Shown: one piece after another, positions 16,839-26,200 of the stretch
How positions within the stretch are numbered: the stretch's first letter is position 1
Layout: each line of letters starts with the position of its first letter
Origin: a virus
Length of the DNA stretch: 64,000 nt
Virus record (IMG/VR): IMGVR_UViG_3300032046_000016
Coordinates: 1 to 64,000 of that record
Direction: 5' to 3' (one strand)
The notes under the pieces: model-generated
What the model saw: only the letters and a program-made list of their open reading frames with translations
The model's database searches: none
What the model was told of the DNA's origin: nothing
Program-made: the position numbers and the translations under genes

Positions 16839-17257
16839 GCAACAACCCCCAGCTTCAATAGGCAGCGGTAGTACACCAACTGCCCCTCAACGGCTCGCCA
16901 GACGGGATCGTCGGCGTAGTCGGGTATCACGAACGGACCGCTGTCATGGATCGCGCCCAGGAAGCCCGGAGCACGCTCGGCGTAGGCGCCGTTCACCTGA
17001 AGCTCCAGCCTCAGGATCTCCACCAGCTCTTGAGCCACCAGGAGCGTACCGCCAAGGCAGCGGAAGCCGATTCTCATCCAGTGCATCGGCGCCTGCTCTT
17101 CCATGGGCCCCGGCTCCGGTGCGAACCAGATGCAGGGCACCTGATCGACGCCGCCCTCCATCTTCCCGGCGAAGACCCGCTGGCCGACCACACCGGTCAG
17201 GTCGCCGCTGCCCAGCAGATAGTCGCGGACGATGTGCATCGGGTCCTTGAAGGTCAT
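16835..17257 (-). CDS. Tail completion / terminator protein
   Basis: A 140-residue protein with the layout of the tail-completion family: an N-terminal helix (IVRDYLLGSGDLTGVVGQRVF), then central strands with cysteine and tryptophan, and a final YYRCLLKLGV strand. It lies between the HK97 gp10-like and tail tube genes, the usual place of the protein that caps the tail and joins it to the head. Confidence 0.65.
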   Translation of the reverse strand: MTFKDPMHIVRDYLLGSGDLTGVVGQRVFAGKMEGGVDQVPCIWFAPEPGPMEEQAPMHWMRIGFRCLGGTLLVAQELVEILRLELQVNGAYAERAPGFLGAIHDSGPFVIPDYADDPVWRAVEGQLVYYRCLLKLGVVA

Positions 17258-17649
17258 CGCCGCCGCACCCCCAGATGCTCGCCGATGCGCGACGTCTCGT
17301 AGTCAAACGCGGGCCGGAGGAAGGGCCGGCCGTGCATGAACTTGGTGCCCATCTCCACGTAGCCCCCGTACCCGCACTCCGCCTCCATGCCGCTGGCGAC
17401 CACCACGACGGGCCCCTTGCCACCGCCGGCGAACCTGCCCTGAAAGCTACGCAGCATCGCGTCAGTCCCCACGCGGTAGCCGATCGAGAACCGGAGCCGG
17501 CCGGTCCGCACCGGCGCCCTCGCCTTCGCCCCGTCGCGCACGGCCCGGCCGAAGCTGTGCAGCCCGGCCTCGACCTGGTGCAGGGTCGTGGAGTAGGCCA
17601 TCTGGCCCCTCCAGTTCAGCTTCACGCGGCAATCGAATCCGCGAGCCAC
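17254..17649 (-). CDS. HK97 gp10-like head-tail joining protein
   Basis: A 131-residue protein with the gp10-family pattern: KARAPVRTGRLRFSI followed by GYGGYVEMGTKF and the closing RPFLRPAFD. The GTG at 17649 starts one base inside the previous stop (TAGTG) and has an AGGAGG Shine-Dalgarno; the longer upstream frame is a shadow. Expected to act in head-tail connector completion. Confidence 0.82.
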   Translation of the reverse strand: MARGFDCRVKLNWRGQMAYSTTLHQVEAGLHSFGRAVRDGAKARAPVRTGRLRFSIGYRVGTDAMLRSFQGRFAGGGKGPVVVVASGMEAECGYGGYVEMGTKFMHGRPFLRPAFDYETSRIGEHLGVRRR

Positions 17650-18005
17650 TAGCCTCCTCCTGAACGAGTCCGGCGCAGGTCGACCTCCAGGTGGTGGTCG
17701 ATACCGCCGGCGTCGATGACGCCGGTCACCTGATACTCGACGCCGTCCACCGTCACGCGGTCCGCCTCCAGGACGTCCGTCCCGGCCTTCAGAAACAGGC
17801 GGTAGTCGGCGGCCGTGATGTCCCCCGACTGCGCCATCCGTTCCTTGGCTGACAAGGGCTGGAGCCAGCAGGGAACGTCGCTGCCCCATTCCTGCCAGTC
17901 GGCGATTAGGTGGCCGTTGGCGTCATGCGTGCTGCCTACGTTGCGCACGACGGTGCACGTCTGACCCAGCAGGGACTCGTAGAAGGCGGTCGGCAGGCTT
18001 ACCAT
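17649..18005 (-). CDS. Head closure (stopper) protein
   Basis: A 118-residue, beta-rich protein with YESLLGQTCTVVRN at the start and VEYQVTGVID near the end, in the style of phage head-closure proteins such as SPP1 gp16. It overlaps the connector gene by 7 bases and is followed by the gp10-like gene. It is inferred to plug the portal vertex after packaging. Confidence 0.65.
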   Translation of the reverse strand: MVSLPTAFYESLLGQTCTVVRNVGSTHDANGHLIADWQEWGSDVPCWLQPLSAKERMAQSGDITAADYRLFLKAGTDVLEADRVTVDGVEYQVTGVIDAGGIDHHLEVDLRRTRSGGG

Positions 18006-18604
18006 GTCGGTGCCGCCTTGAAGCCGCCCAACTTGGCCTTGCCAGGGCCGAGCATCGACTTCATGATGTCGACCAGCTCCGAGTGCAGCTTCGCCTGCGC
18101 CTGGTTGGTCACGGACACCTGGCCCACGCTATAGCTGACCCCGCCCGTGCCCACCAGTCCCGCCTTGGCAGCCCGGGCGATGTGGGCGACCATCTGCGTC
18201 GCACAGGCCTCCACCCGCGGCGCGACGGTCTTCTCGTACGTGTACTGCACCTCGACGTTCTGGACGCCAGCCGGAAAGACCATCGGGGGCAGGTTGGACT
18301 GCACGACGTAGGGCAGCGACGACAGCATTCGGACATAGCCCTCGTTGCCGTAGAGCTTGTAGGCGTTGGCGTCCAGGGCAACGCCCGACACCTTCACGCT
18401 CGTCAGGGCCGTCACCGGACGGTACTTCAGGAACACCACGTCCCTGTCCTTGCCGTCCAGGGTCTCGGTCACGTCAGCCGTACCGAACGGCGTGCCGAGG
18501 CGGTTCTCAATCAGGTCCTGCACCCAGGCGATCCAGTCGTCCTGGATCTCCGCCTGGGCGAGGCCGGTCAGCGCGGCCACCTTCGCCTTATCTGTAACGG
18601 CCAT
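17999..18604 (-). CDS. Head-tail connector (gp6/gp15-like)
   Basis: A 201-residue protein. The N-terminus is helical (a VAALTGL...QDDWIAWVQDLIENRLG segment), then strands (VKVSGVALD, VEVQYTYEK) and a helical C-terminus, the order seen in the phage connector-adaptor family. It is the first of four consecutive joining genes downstream of the capsid gene. Confidence 0.7.
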   Translation of the reverse strand: MAVTDKAKVAALTGLAQAEIQDDWIAWVQDLIENRLGTPFGTADVTETLDGKDRDVVFLKYRPVTALTSVKVSGVALDANAYKLYGNEGYVRMLSSLPYVVQSNLPPMVFPAGVQNVEVQYTYEKTVAPRVEACATQMVAHIARAAKAGLVGTGGVSYSVGQVSVTNQAQAKLHSELVDIMKSMLGPGKAKLGGFKAAPTW

Positions 18605-18610
18605 CGTCGC

Positions 18611-18922
18611 TCAGCTATAGCAGACCGTCAGGTCCACCGCCCCGCTGCACAGCACCCTGATGCCATCCTTGAACGACAGCCCGATGGGGATGGCGGGGTA
18701 GCTCAGGGCGGCCGGCACGACGACGACCGTCACGATGGGATCGCCGTCGGCGTCGCCGTCTCGCAGGGTGACGGTCCGGTCGGCGGCCGGCACCGCTTCA
18801 ACCAGAATGCGGTGCACGACCCCGCCCTTCTCCTTCACCTGCGTGGTGGCGCCAGCGGCCACCCTCTTGGACTGCCCGGAGAGAGCGCCGTACTGCAGGT
18901 CGGGAAGCGTCAACGGTTCCAT
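18611..18922 (-). CDS. Small structural hypothetical protein
   Basis: A 103-residue, mainly beta protein with a DxDxDGDP acidic loop in the middle and a final VDLTVCYS strand. ATG at 18922 follows GGAGG at a five-base distance. It lies between head genes, so it may be a decoration or fibre-like protein. No family recognised. The 90 bases between it and the next gene hold nothing else I can support. Confidence 0.6.
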   Translation of the reverse strand: MEPLTLPDLQYGALSGQSKRVAAGATTQVKEKGGVVHRILVEAVPAADRTVTLRDGDADGDPIVTVVVVPAALSYPAIPIGLSFKDGIRVLCSGAVDLTVCYS

Positions 18923-19014
18923 CAAGACCTCCCGCGCCTAGTGCTGGGCGGAGACGCCGCTGGTGGCCGAGGAAAACGACCCCGCCCAGCAGCTTGAGGC
19001 GCCAAGCGTTACCG

Positions 19015-19731
19015 CTACTCGACCGCCACCACCACGATCACGTCCGTGGCCGCGATGTGCGTGGCGCCGTTCGTAGCCACCTTGATGCGGTTCGGGCCGG
19101 TCTGCACCGTGGCCCGGTCCGTGACCGCCTTCTCGCCGCCGTTGGCGTCGCGCACCACCCACGTCCAGCTCGACGGAGCGAACGGGAGCGGTATGTGCGC
19201 CTCGACCAACGTGCCCTCCTCGGTGGTCACGGTATGGCTGACGACGACGGTCTGCTTGACCGCCGCGTCAGCGCCGCCGACCAGGTTCTCGACCGTTGCC
19301 GGCTGGGCACCGCCGACCCGCGCCACCGCCACGTTCCCGGCTGCGCCAACAGCCAGCGCGAAGATGAAGACCGTGGCGGTACTGACGATGGCCGCGTAGT
19401 ACGGCCCGCCAGCGTTTCGCTGGTCGCCGTTGATGGCGGCGGCAAGGTTAGTGGCTGAGGCGCCCTGGTTCGCGCCCGCACCCCAGATGCCCTTCGGATT
19501 GTCCTGGGTGCCACGGGTGTACGTCACCGTGCCCACGGTAACGCTCGTGCAGTCGCCCTGGGCCGCGAAGTTCACCAGGCCGACGGACTTGCGGCCCGGG
19601 TCCTCGAGCGACACCACGATGTCGTCGAGGAACTCCTGCAAGTCGGGGATCAGCGGCTGGCCACCGCCGCCGTAACCGTACTGCTCGACCATCGCCGCCA
19701 CGCGAGCGGCGGTAAGCTTCTGTCCTGTCAT
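19015..19731 (-). CDS. Probable virion protein downstream of capsid gene
   Basis: A 238-residue protein with an early glycine run (YGYGGGGQ), a central Ala/Val-rich part, and a beta-rich C-terminus with a PSSWTWVVRD segment. ATG at 19731 has a TGAGGAG Shine-Dalgarno. It lies between the major capsid gene and the connectors; a head decoration or auxiliary role is an inference from position only. Confidence 0.6.
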   Translation of the reverse strand: MTGQKLTAARVAAMVEQYGYGGGGQPLIPDLQEFLDDIVVSLEDPGRKSVGLVNFAAQGDCTSVTVGTVTYTRGTQDNPKGIWGAGANQGASATNLAAAINGDQRNAGGPYYAAIVSTATVFIFALAVGAAGNVAVARVGGAQPATVENLVGGADAAVKQTVVVSHTVTTEEGTLVEAHIPLPFAPSSWTWVVRDANGGEKAVTDRATVQTGPNRIKVATNGATHIAATDVIVVVAVE

Positions 19732-19760
19732 GGCTCCTCACTTTCCCGTCGGAAGGGGCG

Positions 19761-19791
19761 GGCGACCGCCTACCCGCCAGCAGCGGTCGCC
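19761..19791. terminator. Hairpin after the major capsid gene
   Basis: A perfect 9-bp stem (19761-19769 with 19783-19791) encloses a 13-base loop in the gap between the capsid gene and the next gene. There is no U-run after it, so it may be a partial terminator or an mRNA-stabilising or processing hairpin for the highly expressed capsid message. Confidence 0.4.
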
Positions 19792-19842
19792 GGCCCTCTT
19801 CCCGCGGAGGGAGTTATCCCTTTCGTTCCGCTCGACCAGCCG

Positions 19843-21198
19843 CTACGCCACGCTCACGCGGCGAGCGTTCGCGTGCAGCTTCTCCCACGGAATCTGGAGC
19901 GCCACCAGGCAGCGCATCAAGAAGTCGTACGTCCCGCGGGTGATCGCCAGCGGAATGTAGGCCATGAAGTTCGCCTGGGGCTGCCCCAACGGGTCGAGCA
20001 TGCCGACCAGCGATGCCCCGCGAGCCGGATTGCGATTGATCAGGAAGATCACCTCATCGCCGGCGTCGAGCGGCTTCTGGTTGGCGGCGTGCGGAGGCGC
20101 CGTGTACCCGCCGGTGTCGTCGAACGTGACCACCCGCGCCAACGGGTTGCCGTCCGCGTCGTAGGTGTTGGCGGGAATGACCGCCAGCAGCGTCTCCGTG
20201 CCGCTGGCCGTGCCCCGGAACACCTTGTAGAGGATGGCATCCGCGTCGTCGTCCCACGTGAGGCGGATGGTCTTGTTCGGGTTGGCGGTCGTGGCGTCGT
20301 CCTCGACCGCGGCCACCTGCTCGCCCCTCTGCGTGACCGACGCCACGCGATAGAAGAACTGCGTCGCGTCGGGCAGCGTGCCGCCGGCGACGGCTGCGGC
20401 GGAGAGGTTCCCCGGCTTCGCCACGCCGGTCGGCTTCACGTAGCTCGTTTCCAGAATGACCACGCCGCGATATGTTGACATGCGCATTCCGCCCTCGAAC
20501 TCCACGTCGGGCGTCTCCCGGCGGGCGAGGGTCTGAAGGCCGCTCACCTTCGAGTGCATGCCGATGCTCATCATGAACATCAGCGGGTCCTTCGCCGTGC
20601 CCCTGTACGGCGTGGCCGCGTCGATCAGCTCGTCCAGGACGCTGAGCGCGACGACCCCGTTCACGTCGAAGACGTTGGTCTGGGACAGGCGGTCGAACCC
20701 GTTGTACTGGTACGGGTCGCCGGACGCCGCGCCACCACCCGAGACGTCCTTCTCACCCGTGCTCCCGGAGGCGCCCCAGATGGTGCAGAACTCCAGCATC
20801 TCGCTGATGCTCTCCACGCCGGCGCCCTGCTCCAGGAGCAGAGAGTCGAAGAACTTCTTGCTCGCGCCCATCTGGAAGCCCGAAACCGAGCCCCAGTAGT
20901 CGTCGATCTTCAGGGTGACGGTGGGGCGATCGAAGGTCGACGCGCCAGGGCTGGTCTCCTTCGCCAGCTCGCCCTCGAAACGGGCCTGCTGACGCGCCGT
21001 GCGCCGCACGATCTCGTGCACCCGGGCCGTGGCCTGCGTCCTCTCAAGCAGGGCTACCAGCGGATTCTGGCTCAGAAGGTCCTCCACGAGGACCTTCTCC
21101 AGGTCTTCCGCCTGGAGAGCGGCACCAGAGCCGGAAGCCGCCGTCAGCGCCTTGATGAGCTCGCTGGTGGCCCCTTGAACCTGCGCGCTGGGGGGCAT
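19843..21198 (-). CDS. Major capsid protein with inserted Ig/FnIII-like domain
   Basis: A 451-residue HK97-fold-type capsid protein. The N-terminal 60 residues are a likely delta or arm region and hold ALQAEDLEKVL. The fold region includes KIDDYWGSVSGFQMG and a C-terminal NPARGASLVGMLDPLG ... YIPLAITRGTYDFLMR. Between about residues 265 and 385 sits an extra beta domain with FFYRVASVTQRGEQ and LYKVFRGTASGTE, resembling fibronectin-III or Ig-like insertions that decorate capsids. ATG at 21198 has GAAGGAGG upstream. It is followed by connector genes. Confidence 0.85.
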   Translation of the reverse strand: MPPSAQVQGATSELIKALTAASGSGAALQAEDLEKVLVEDLLSQNPLVALLERTQATARVHEIVRRTARQQARFEGELAKETSPGASTFDRPTVTLKIDDYWGSVSGFQMGASKKFFDSLLLEQGAGVESISEMLEFCTIWGASGSTGEKDVSGGGAASGDPYQYNGFDRLSQTNVFDVNGVVALSVLDELIDAATPYRGTAKDPLMFMMSIGMHSKVSGLQTLARRETPDVEFEGGMRMSTYRGVVILETSYVKPTGVAKPGNLSAAAVAGGTLPDATQFFYRVASVTQRGEQVAAVEDDATTANPNKTIRLTWDDDADAILYKVFRGTASGTETLLAVIPANTYDADGNPLARVVTFDDTGGYTAPPHAANQKPLDAGDEVIFLINRNPARGASLVGMLDPLGQPQANFMAYIPLAITRGTYDFLMRCLVALQIPWEKLHANARRVSVA

Positions 21199-21277
21199 GA
21201 TTCATACCTCCTTCAACCGAAACCGCCACGCAGAACGATCCGGTCGCTATCGTCCGTCTGCAGGTAGGTTCGGAGCG

Positions 21278-22828
21278 CTACTCGACCCGCACCCCGAACA
21301 TGATGCGGTTCAGCGCGCCCAGCCTCTCACGCGGGGGCAGGGCGTCCAAGCGCTTGCGCAGGGCGGTCTCGGCCTCGCTACCCTCGGCCTCCGAGCCCTC
21401 CCCTTCGGGAGGGCTACCGCCGAGGCTCTTGTAGACCGGCCGGCGGGCCTTCGCAATCTCGCTACGGACGACCTTCGCCACGTCCACGAGGGTGAGCGGC
21501 GCGTCTCCGTTCTGACCAGTGTCACCAGCCGCGGCGGCGGGAGCCTTCTCCCCGGCATCCTTGGGCACCAGGCCGGTCCCCTTCGCCACGTCCACGATGG
21601 CGCCCTGAAGGTCCTGCACCCAGGCAACCAGCTCCTTCATGGCGTCGCGGATGCCCGTCGCGTCGACAGCGCCATCGGCGCGCTTCTCCACGGCGGGAGC
21701 CGGCGTACCGTCGCCATCGGCCTTCTGGGTAGAGCCCTCCTCGAGCAGGGCGAGCATGGCCTTCACGCCCTCCTCGATCTTGTCCATGGCGCTCTTGATC
21801 TCGATCTGGGACTGCTTCGAGAAGCGGGCTCCCCGCTTCTCGATGTCGCCCAGCGTGAGACCGCTCATGGCGACGACGGCTTCCAGAGCCCGCTTCGAGG
21901 TGTCGGTCAGCTCCTCGCTGCCGGCCGCCTTCTCCGGCTTGTAGACGGTGGCCGCGTTCTCGAAGGCGGCCAGCCACCTGGAGTTGAAGTCGCCCAGCGC
22001 CTTCTTCATGAGGTTGCCGCGCTCGTCCGTCTTGACCTCCGCGGCCTTCAGGATATTGAGCGAGACCTGGTGCAGAGCGTCGCTCAGCCGCCAGAACTGG
22101 CTCGTCGCCTCCTGGCCAGCGATCAGCCCGGCGAAGTCGGTCTGCTTCGCCACGCCACCAGCCGGCGCCTCGGCCGCAGCCTTCTGGACCGCGGCTCCCT
22201 CACCAGCCGGCGCGCCCTCACCAGCCGGCGCTCCCTCACCGGTCGGCGCGCCCTCAGCGGCCGGAGCGGCAGCGGGAGCGCCCTCGCCGGCCGGAGCGCC
22301 CTCAGCACCCTTGGCCGCTTCGCCCTCGCCCTCGCCCTCACCTTCGCCGTCGCCACCCTTCTTGGTGGGCTCCGGATAGCCGTACTTCGGCTTCTCCTTC
22401 GGCTTCTTCGCCTTGCCCGCGATGGCGGCGCGCAGCGCCTTAACCGCCTCCTGGAGGGGAGCCGGCAGGGAGTCGAAGACCTTGTCGAGCTGCTCGACAG
22501 CAGCCTTCACGGCCTTCACCTCGTCGTCCCCGAGGTCGCCGGCGGCCTTGCTCACCAGCACATCGAGGGCATTGGTGATCTCCACGGCCGCTTCCTTGCT
22601 TAGCTGGTCACCCTCGACCAGCACCGCCAACCCGCGGCCAATGGAGGCGACCTGGCCAGCCAGGTCCTTGGGGTCGGTGTCCAAGTCCGACATTCTCGCG
22701 CCTCCTTCTTGTCTGCGCTTCACGACCCACCAGTCCTCACCCAGGGCTGGCACGTCTACTAGGTCCACCCCACTGACGTGGAGATCGACCAGCTCTCCGA
22801 CTTCATCGGGCTTCTTCGCGTCAGGCAT
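21278..22828 (-). CDS. Scaffolding-type protein with XkdF-like N-terminus
   Basis: A 516-residue protein upstream of the capsid gene, the normal place for a scaffold. Residues 1-40 (ELVDLHVSGVDLVDVPALG) look like the opening of XkdF-type proteins. The rest is helical and charged, with a low-complexity block near 160-215 made of repeated EGAPAG units after a run of EG dipeptides. A second in-frame ATG at 22693 (residue 46) has a strong AAGGAGG eight to nine bases upstream, so a shorter 471-residue form may be the main product. Expected to guide procapsid assembly and be removed by the protease. Confidence 0.65.
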   Translation of the reverse strand: MPDAKKPDEVGELVDLHVSGVDLVDVPALGEDWWVVKRRQEGGARMSDLDTDPKDLAGQVASIGRGLAVLVEGDQLSKEAAVEITNALDVLVSKAAGDLGDDEVKAVKAAVEQLDKVFDSLPAPLQEAVKALRAAIAGKAKKPKEKPKYGYPEPTKKGGDGEGEGEGEGEAAKGAEGAPAGEGAPAAAPAAEGAPTGEGAPAGEGAPAGEGAAVQKAAAEAPAGGVAKQTDFAGLIAGQEATSQFWRLSDALHQVSLNILKAAEVKTDERGNLMKKALGDFNSRWLAAFENAATVYKPEKAAGSEELTDTSKRALEAVVAMSGLTLGDIEKRGARFSKQSQIEIKSAMDKIEEGVKAMLALLEEGSTQKADGDGTPAPAVEKRADGAVDATGIRDAMKELVAWVQDLQGAIVDVAKGTGLVPKDAGEKAPAAAAGDTGQNGDAPLTLVDVAKVVRSEIAKARRPVYKSLGGSPPEGEGSEAEGSEAETALRKRLDALPPRERLGALNRIMFGVRVE

Positions 22829-22836
22829 ATCCGCTC

Positions 22837-23214
22837 CTAACGCTTCTTGCGCTTGCCGTTGTTCTCGACGAGCGCCACATGGACCTCATGTATGCTGGCG
22901 GCAATCTCTCGCAGGGCCGGCATCTCGGCATCGGAGTGCGCCTTCAGCGCCGCGATGAGCTCGGTATGCTGCACTTCTGTTGCCTCCAGCCTTCTCAACA
23001 GCTCGGTGATGAACGCCTCTCTGATCTCGGCCTGGCGCCTGGCCTCCGCCATCTGTTCCTTGACGAACTCCTCGAACGCCAGGCGCTGGCGTTCTGTGAC
23101 GACCTGATTGTTGCGCACCACCCACGTGAACACCCCCGCGAGCACCAGGGCGGAGAGGAGCGTGCCGCCTTCCTTCAGCGCCTCGTACCCGAAATCGAGC
23201 ATGACCAATGTCAC
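22837..23214 (-). CDS. Single-pass membrane coiled-coil protein
   Basis: A 125-residue protein with one hydrophobic segment at about 15-33 (GTLLSALVLAGVFTWVV) followed by a long charged helix rich in Glu, Arg and Ala. The GTG at 23214 overlaps the stop of the large polyprotein gene; an ATG four codons later is the alternative start. A membrane protein inside the head operon is unusual. It may anchor procapsid assembly or act at another stage. Function unknown. Confidence 0.65.
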   Translation of the reverse strand: MTLVMLDFGYEALKEGGTLLSALVLAGVFTWVVRNNQVVTERQRLAFEEFVKEQMAEARRQAEIREAFITELLRRLEATEVQHTELIAALKAHSDAEMPALREIAASIHEVHVALVENNGKRKKR

Positions 23215-26200
23215 TTGATCTCGGACCGCTTTCTGGGTATGCGGCGCGCCCGGCCCTCAATGCTGAACCCGGTCCGCTCACCCTTCTTCACGCGCTCCCA
23301 CTCGCGCGGATCGTTCACTCGCACGCCCATGATCCAGGTGCCCTTGACTACCTTATGCAGCTTGCCATCGGTTCCCTCCAGCTCGAAGTCTGTCGGTGCC
23401 AGGTAGCTCTCGACGACCCGGAGCCTCGGGTCGTCGTACACGTGCATAACGCCGATCTGCTGGAAGCGCTCCATAAAGCCGTGCGCCGCCTTGCGGATCT
23501 CCTCGGCCTTGACCACCTCGTCCTGGAGGTCGATGTACGGCCACGGCTTGAGCACGGGCCCGTAGACCAGGTGCTCCTCCTCGACCGCCTTGATGATCAG
23601 CATCTTCAGGACGATGCGGCTCTCGACGGCCTTCGCCTTCAGATCGACGAGCTTCGGCTTCTCCCCAGGCTTTGCCCACACCAGCCAGTGATCCCCGCGC
23701 TTCCGCCTCTCGTCTGCCACCTCGTCGAGCGTCTTCGTATCGGCGACTGGCGTTTCATCCTCAGGCCACTGAGCCAGCCAGAAGCGCTCGCCGGTGGGTC
23801 GGGGGACGGAGCTGATCACCAGCCGGCCCTTCATGTCGCCCTTCTCGTCCTTCAAGAAGAGCTCGAAGCTGTGGCGGTGCCACACGCCCATGTCCCAGGT
23901 GCCGTAGGCGACGGCGAACAGCATGCCGTAGGTCTTGGAGCTGGCGCCGGCCTCGCCAGGCTTGAAGACGGCGGGCTTGCCTCGCCCGACCTTCAGCCAC
24001 TCGACGGGCGGCGGGCCGTACCAGGTGCATTGGAAGCTGGGCGCGTGGTCGGCGGCGAGGAACTCGTCGGTCCCGTCGTCGTCGGTGTCCGGCTTGAAGA
24101 TGACGGGGTGAAACATGAGCTTGGGGCTGAACTGGCAGCGCAGGTCGCCGTGGTAGCGGTAGCCGGCCTTGCGCAGGTCGGCCTCGCTCTTGCCGGCGTC
24201 CTCTTCCTTGATGCCCATGTAGTGGTGGTGATAGACGAACTGGCCCGTGCCGCTGGGCGGCCACATTCTCTGCCAGTCGGTCTCCCAGAGGCGCAGGAAG
24301 CGCTCACCCCGCGACTCGCCCTCGCCCTGCTTCAGGAGGTGGATCAGCCCGATGTCGGGGACCTCGAGCAGCTCGAAGTCGGCGTCGGCGATCTCCGGGC
24401 AGGTCACTTGTCCAGACGTCTGGACTTTCTGCTTGGGCTCCTGGAGGACGTGGGCCCGGCGGGCGATATCGACCGCTTGGTTCGCGTAGTAGGCGTCCTT
24501 CCGGCTGATGTCCCGGTCGATCACGGTCGGCACGACCCAGTACAGGATCGGCTTCCCGTCCTTATCGGGACCGCTCACCAGCTCCTGGACCTGGACGGTC
24601 AGGACGGCGCCCAGGGGATAGGTGCCGTTGTCGCTGACGCCGCCGACGTCGATGTACTCCCGGCCGTCGTACTCCTGGAGGTTCGTGTAGCTGTCGCGTC
24701 CGTGGAGCAGCCCGCAGGTGTAGGTCTTCGAGCCGCCGGCGTTGTCCTTGCTGTCGATCACCGTCACCTTCAGCTCGGTGACGTGCTTCACCTTCGACCA
24801 CTCGTTCGTCGACCCGCCGATGCCATAGGGACCGTCGAGGGTCTTCACCATGGCGCCCTCGGACATGGCGACGGCGCTCGCCTTGAGGATCGCCGCGTTC
24901 ATCTGCGCGCGGTCGTGAACGATGGTGGTGCTGGTGATAGCGAAGGCGGCCTTCCCCTTCAGGTTCTTGGCGTAGAACTCCTCCAGGGCGGTGCGCCGCT
25001 CGGTCCACGGCTTCTCGTGCAGGTCCTCTTCCCGGTAGGGCAGGTCGAAGACGGTCAGCACGACGGTGGCGCCGGCCAGGTCGGGCTCGTCGGCCAGGAG
25101 CGGGTCGAGCTCGGTGCGAGGCAGCCGCTTGCCATCCCGTACCATGCCCATATCGCAGTCGAGAATGTAGTCGCCAGGGATGGCGAGCAGCATCTTCGCC
25201 AGGTCGGGGAAGACCTTGGCCCGGTCGCGGATATTCTCGAAGGCGATCTCGACGCGGCCGCCCGCCTTCTGCACCACCGTACGGTAGCCGTTGAACTTCA
25301 CCTCGACGTCGAGGCCGCCGGCGATGCGGTCCTTTGCCCAGTGATCCCAGAGCTCCGAGCTGGACAGGAACTCCGTGTACTCGGCGACCGCCGGCTTGGG
25401 CGGTATCCACTTGCCGAAGGGCTTCAGGGCGACCTTCTCCAGGTCTTCGGCCTGCAGCGCCATCCCAGAGGGCGAGTCGGCGGTCAGCGCCTTCGTCGTG
25501 GGCTTCACGGCCCGGAGGCGCCCGCGGACGTGAACCGTCTCCCAAAGGCCCGGCTCCTCGAACGTCTCCTCCTCAAGGTCCAGGATCTCGAACTCGGCAG
25601 TAGTGCCAGCCTCCTCCCGGAGCTTGGGGTCGGCGTAGAACTGGAAGCTCAGCTTGTTCCAGTAGCTCTTGTGGGTCGGGTCGGCGAAGGCGCCCTCGCC
25701 CTGCGTGCTCGGTACCTCGAAGGCCAGGACGCCGCCGGACTTCAGCACCCGCCAGATCTCGCCCATGATGGCGACCTGGTCCTCCAGGTGCTCCAGGAAG
25801 TGCCAGGCCCGTACCTCGTCCACGCTGCCGTCGGGCCAGGGGATGCCCTGGCTCAGGTCGTGGACGACGTCCGGCTTGACGTCGGCCCGGGCGTCGATAT
25901 TCACGTAGCCGTCCAGCTTCTCCTTCCCGCAGCCCAGGTTCAGGCGCACGGGCCCAGCCTTCTTCAGCGTGACCACCGCGCGCTCTTCCACGGGACGCAG
26001 CACCAGGTCGTACAGGGGAACGTAGTCGGAGTGGGGGCCGGAGGCGCTGAACACGTGATGCAGCTCGGGCTTGCCGCTCTTGCCTGGGTCAACCTCCTTC
26101 CGCATCAGGATGGTCAACCCTTCTATCAGGCCGGCGTTGTGGTCGCACGCCTCAAGCCGGTAAAGCAGGTCTACGTCTCCGGGCTTCGAGCCGTTGCCGC

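Noticed and set aside
22130-22360. Short repeats that might look like a CRISPR array
   Set aside because: They are in-frame codons for EGAPAG-type repeats in the scaffold protein; units are short, without spacers, and within coding sequence.
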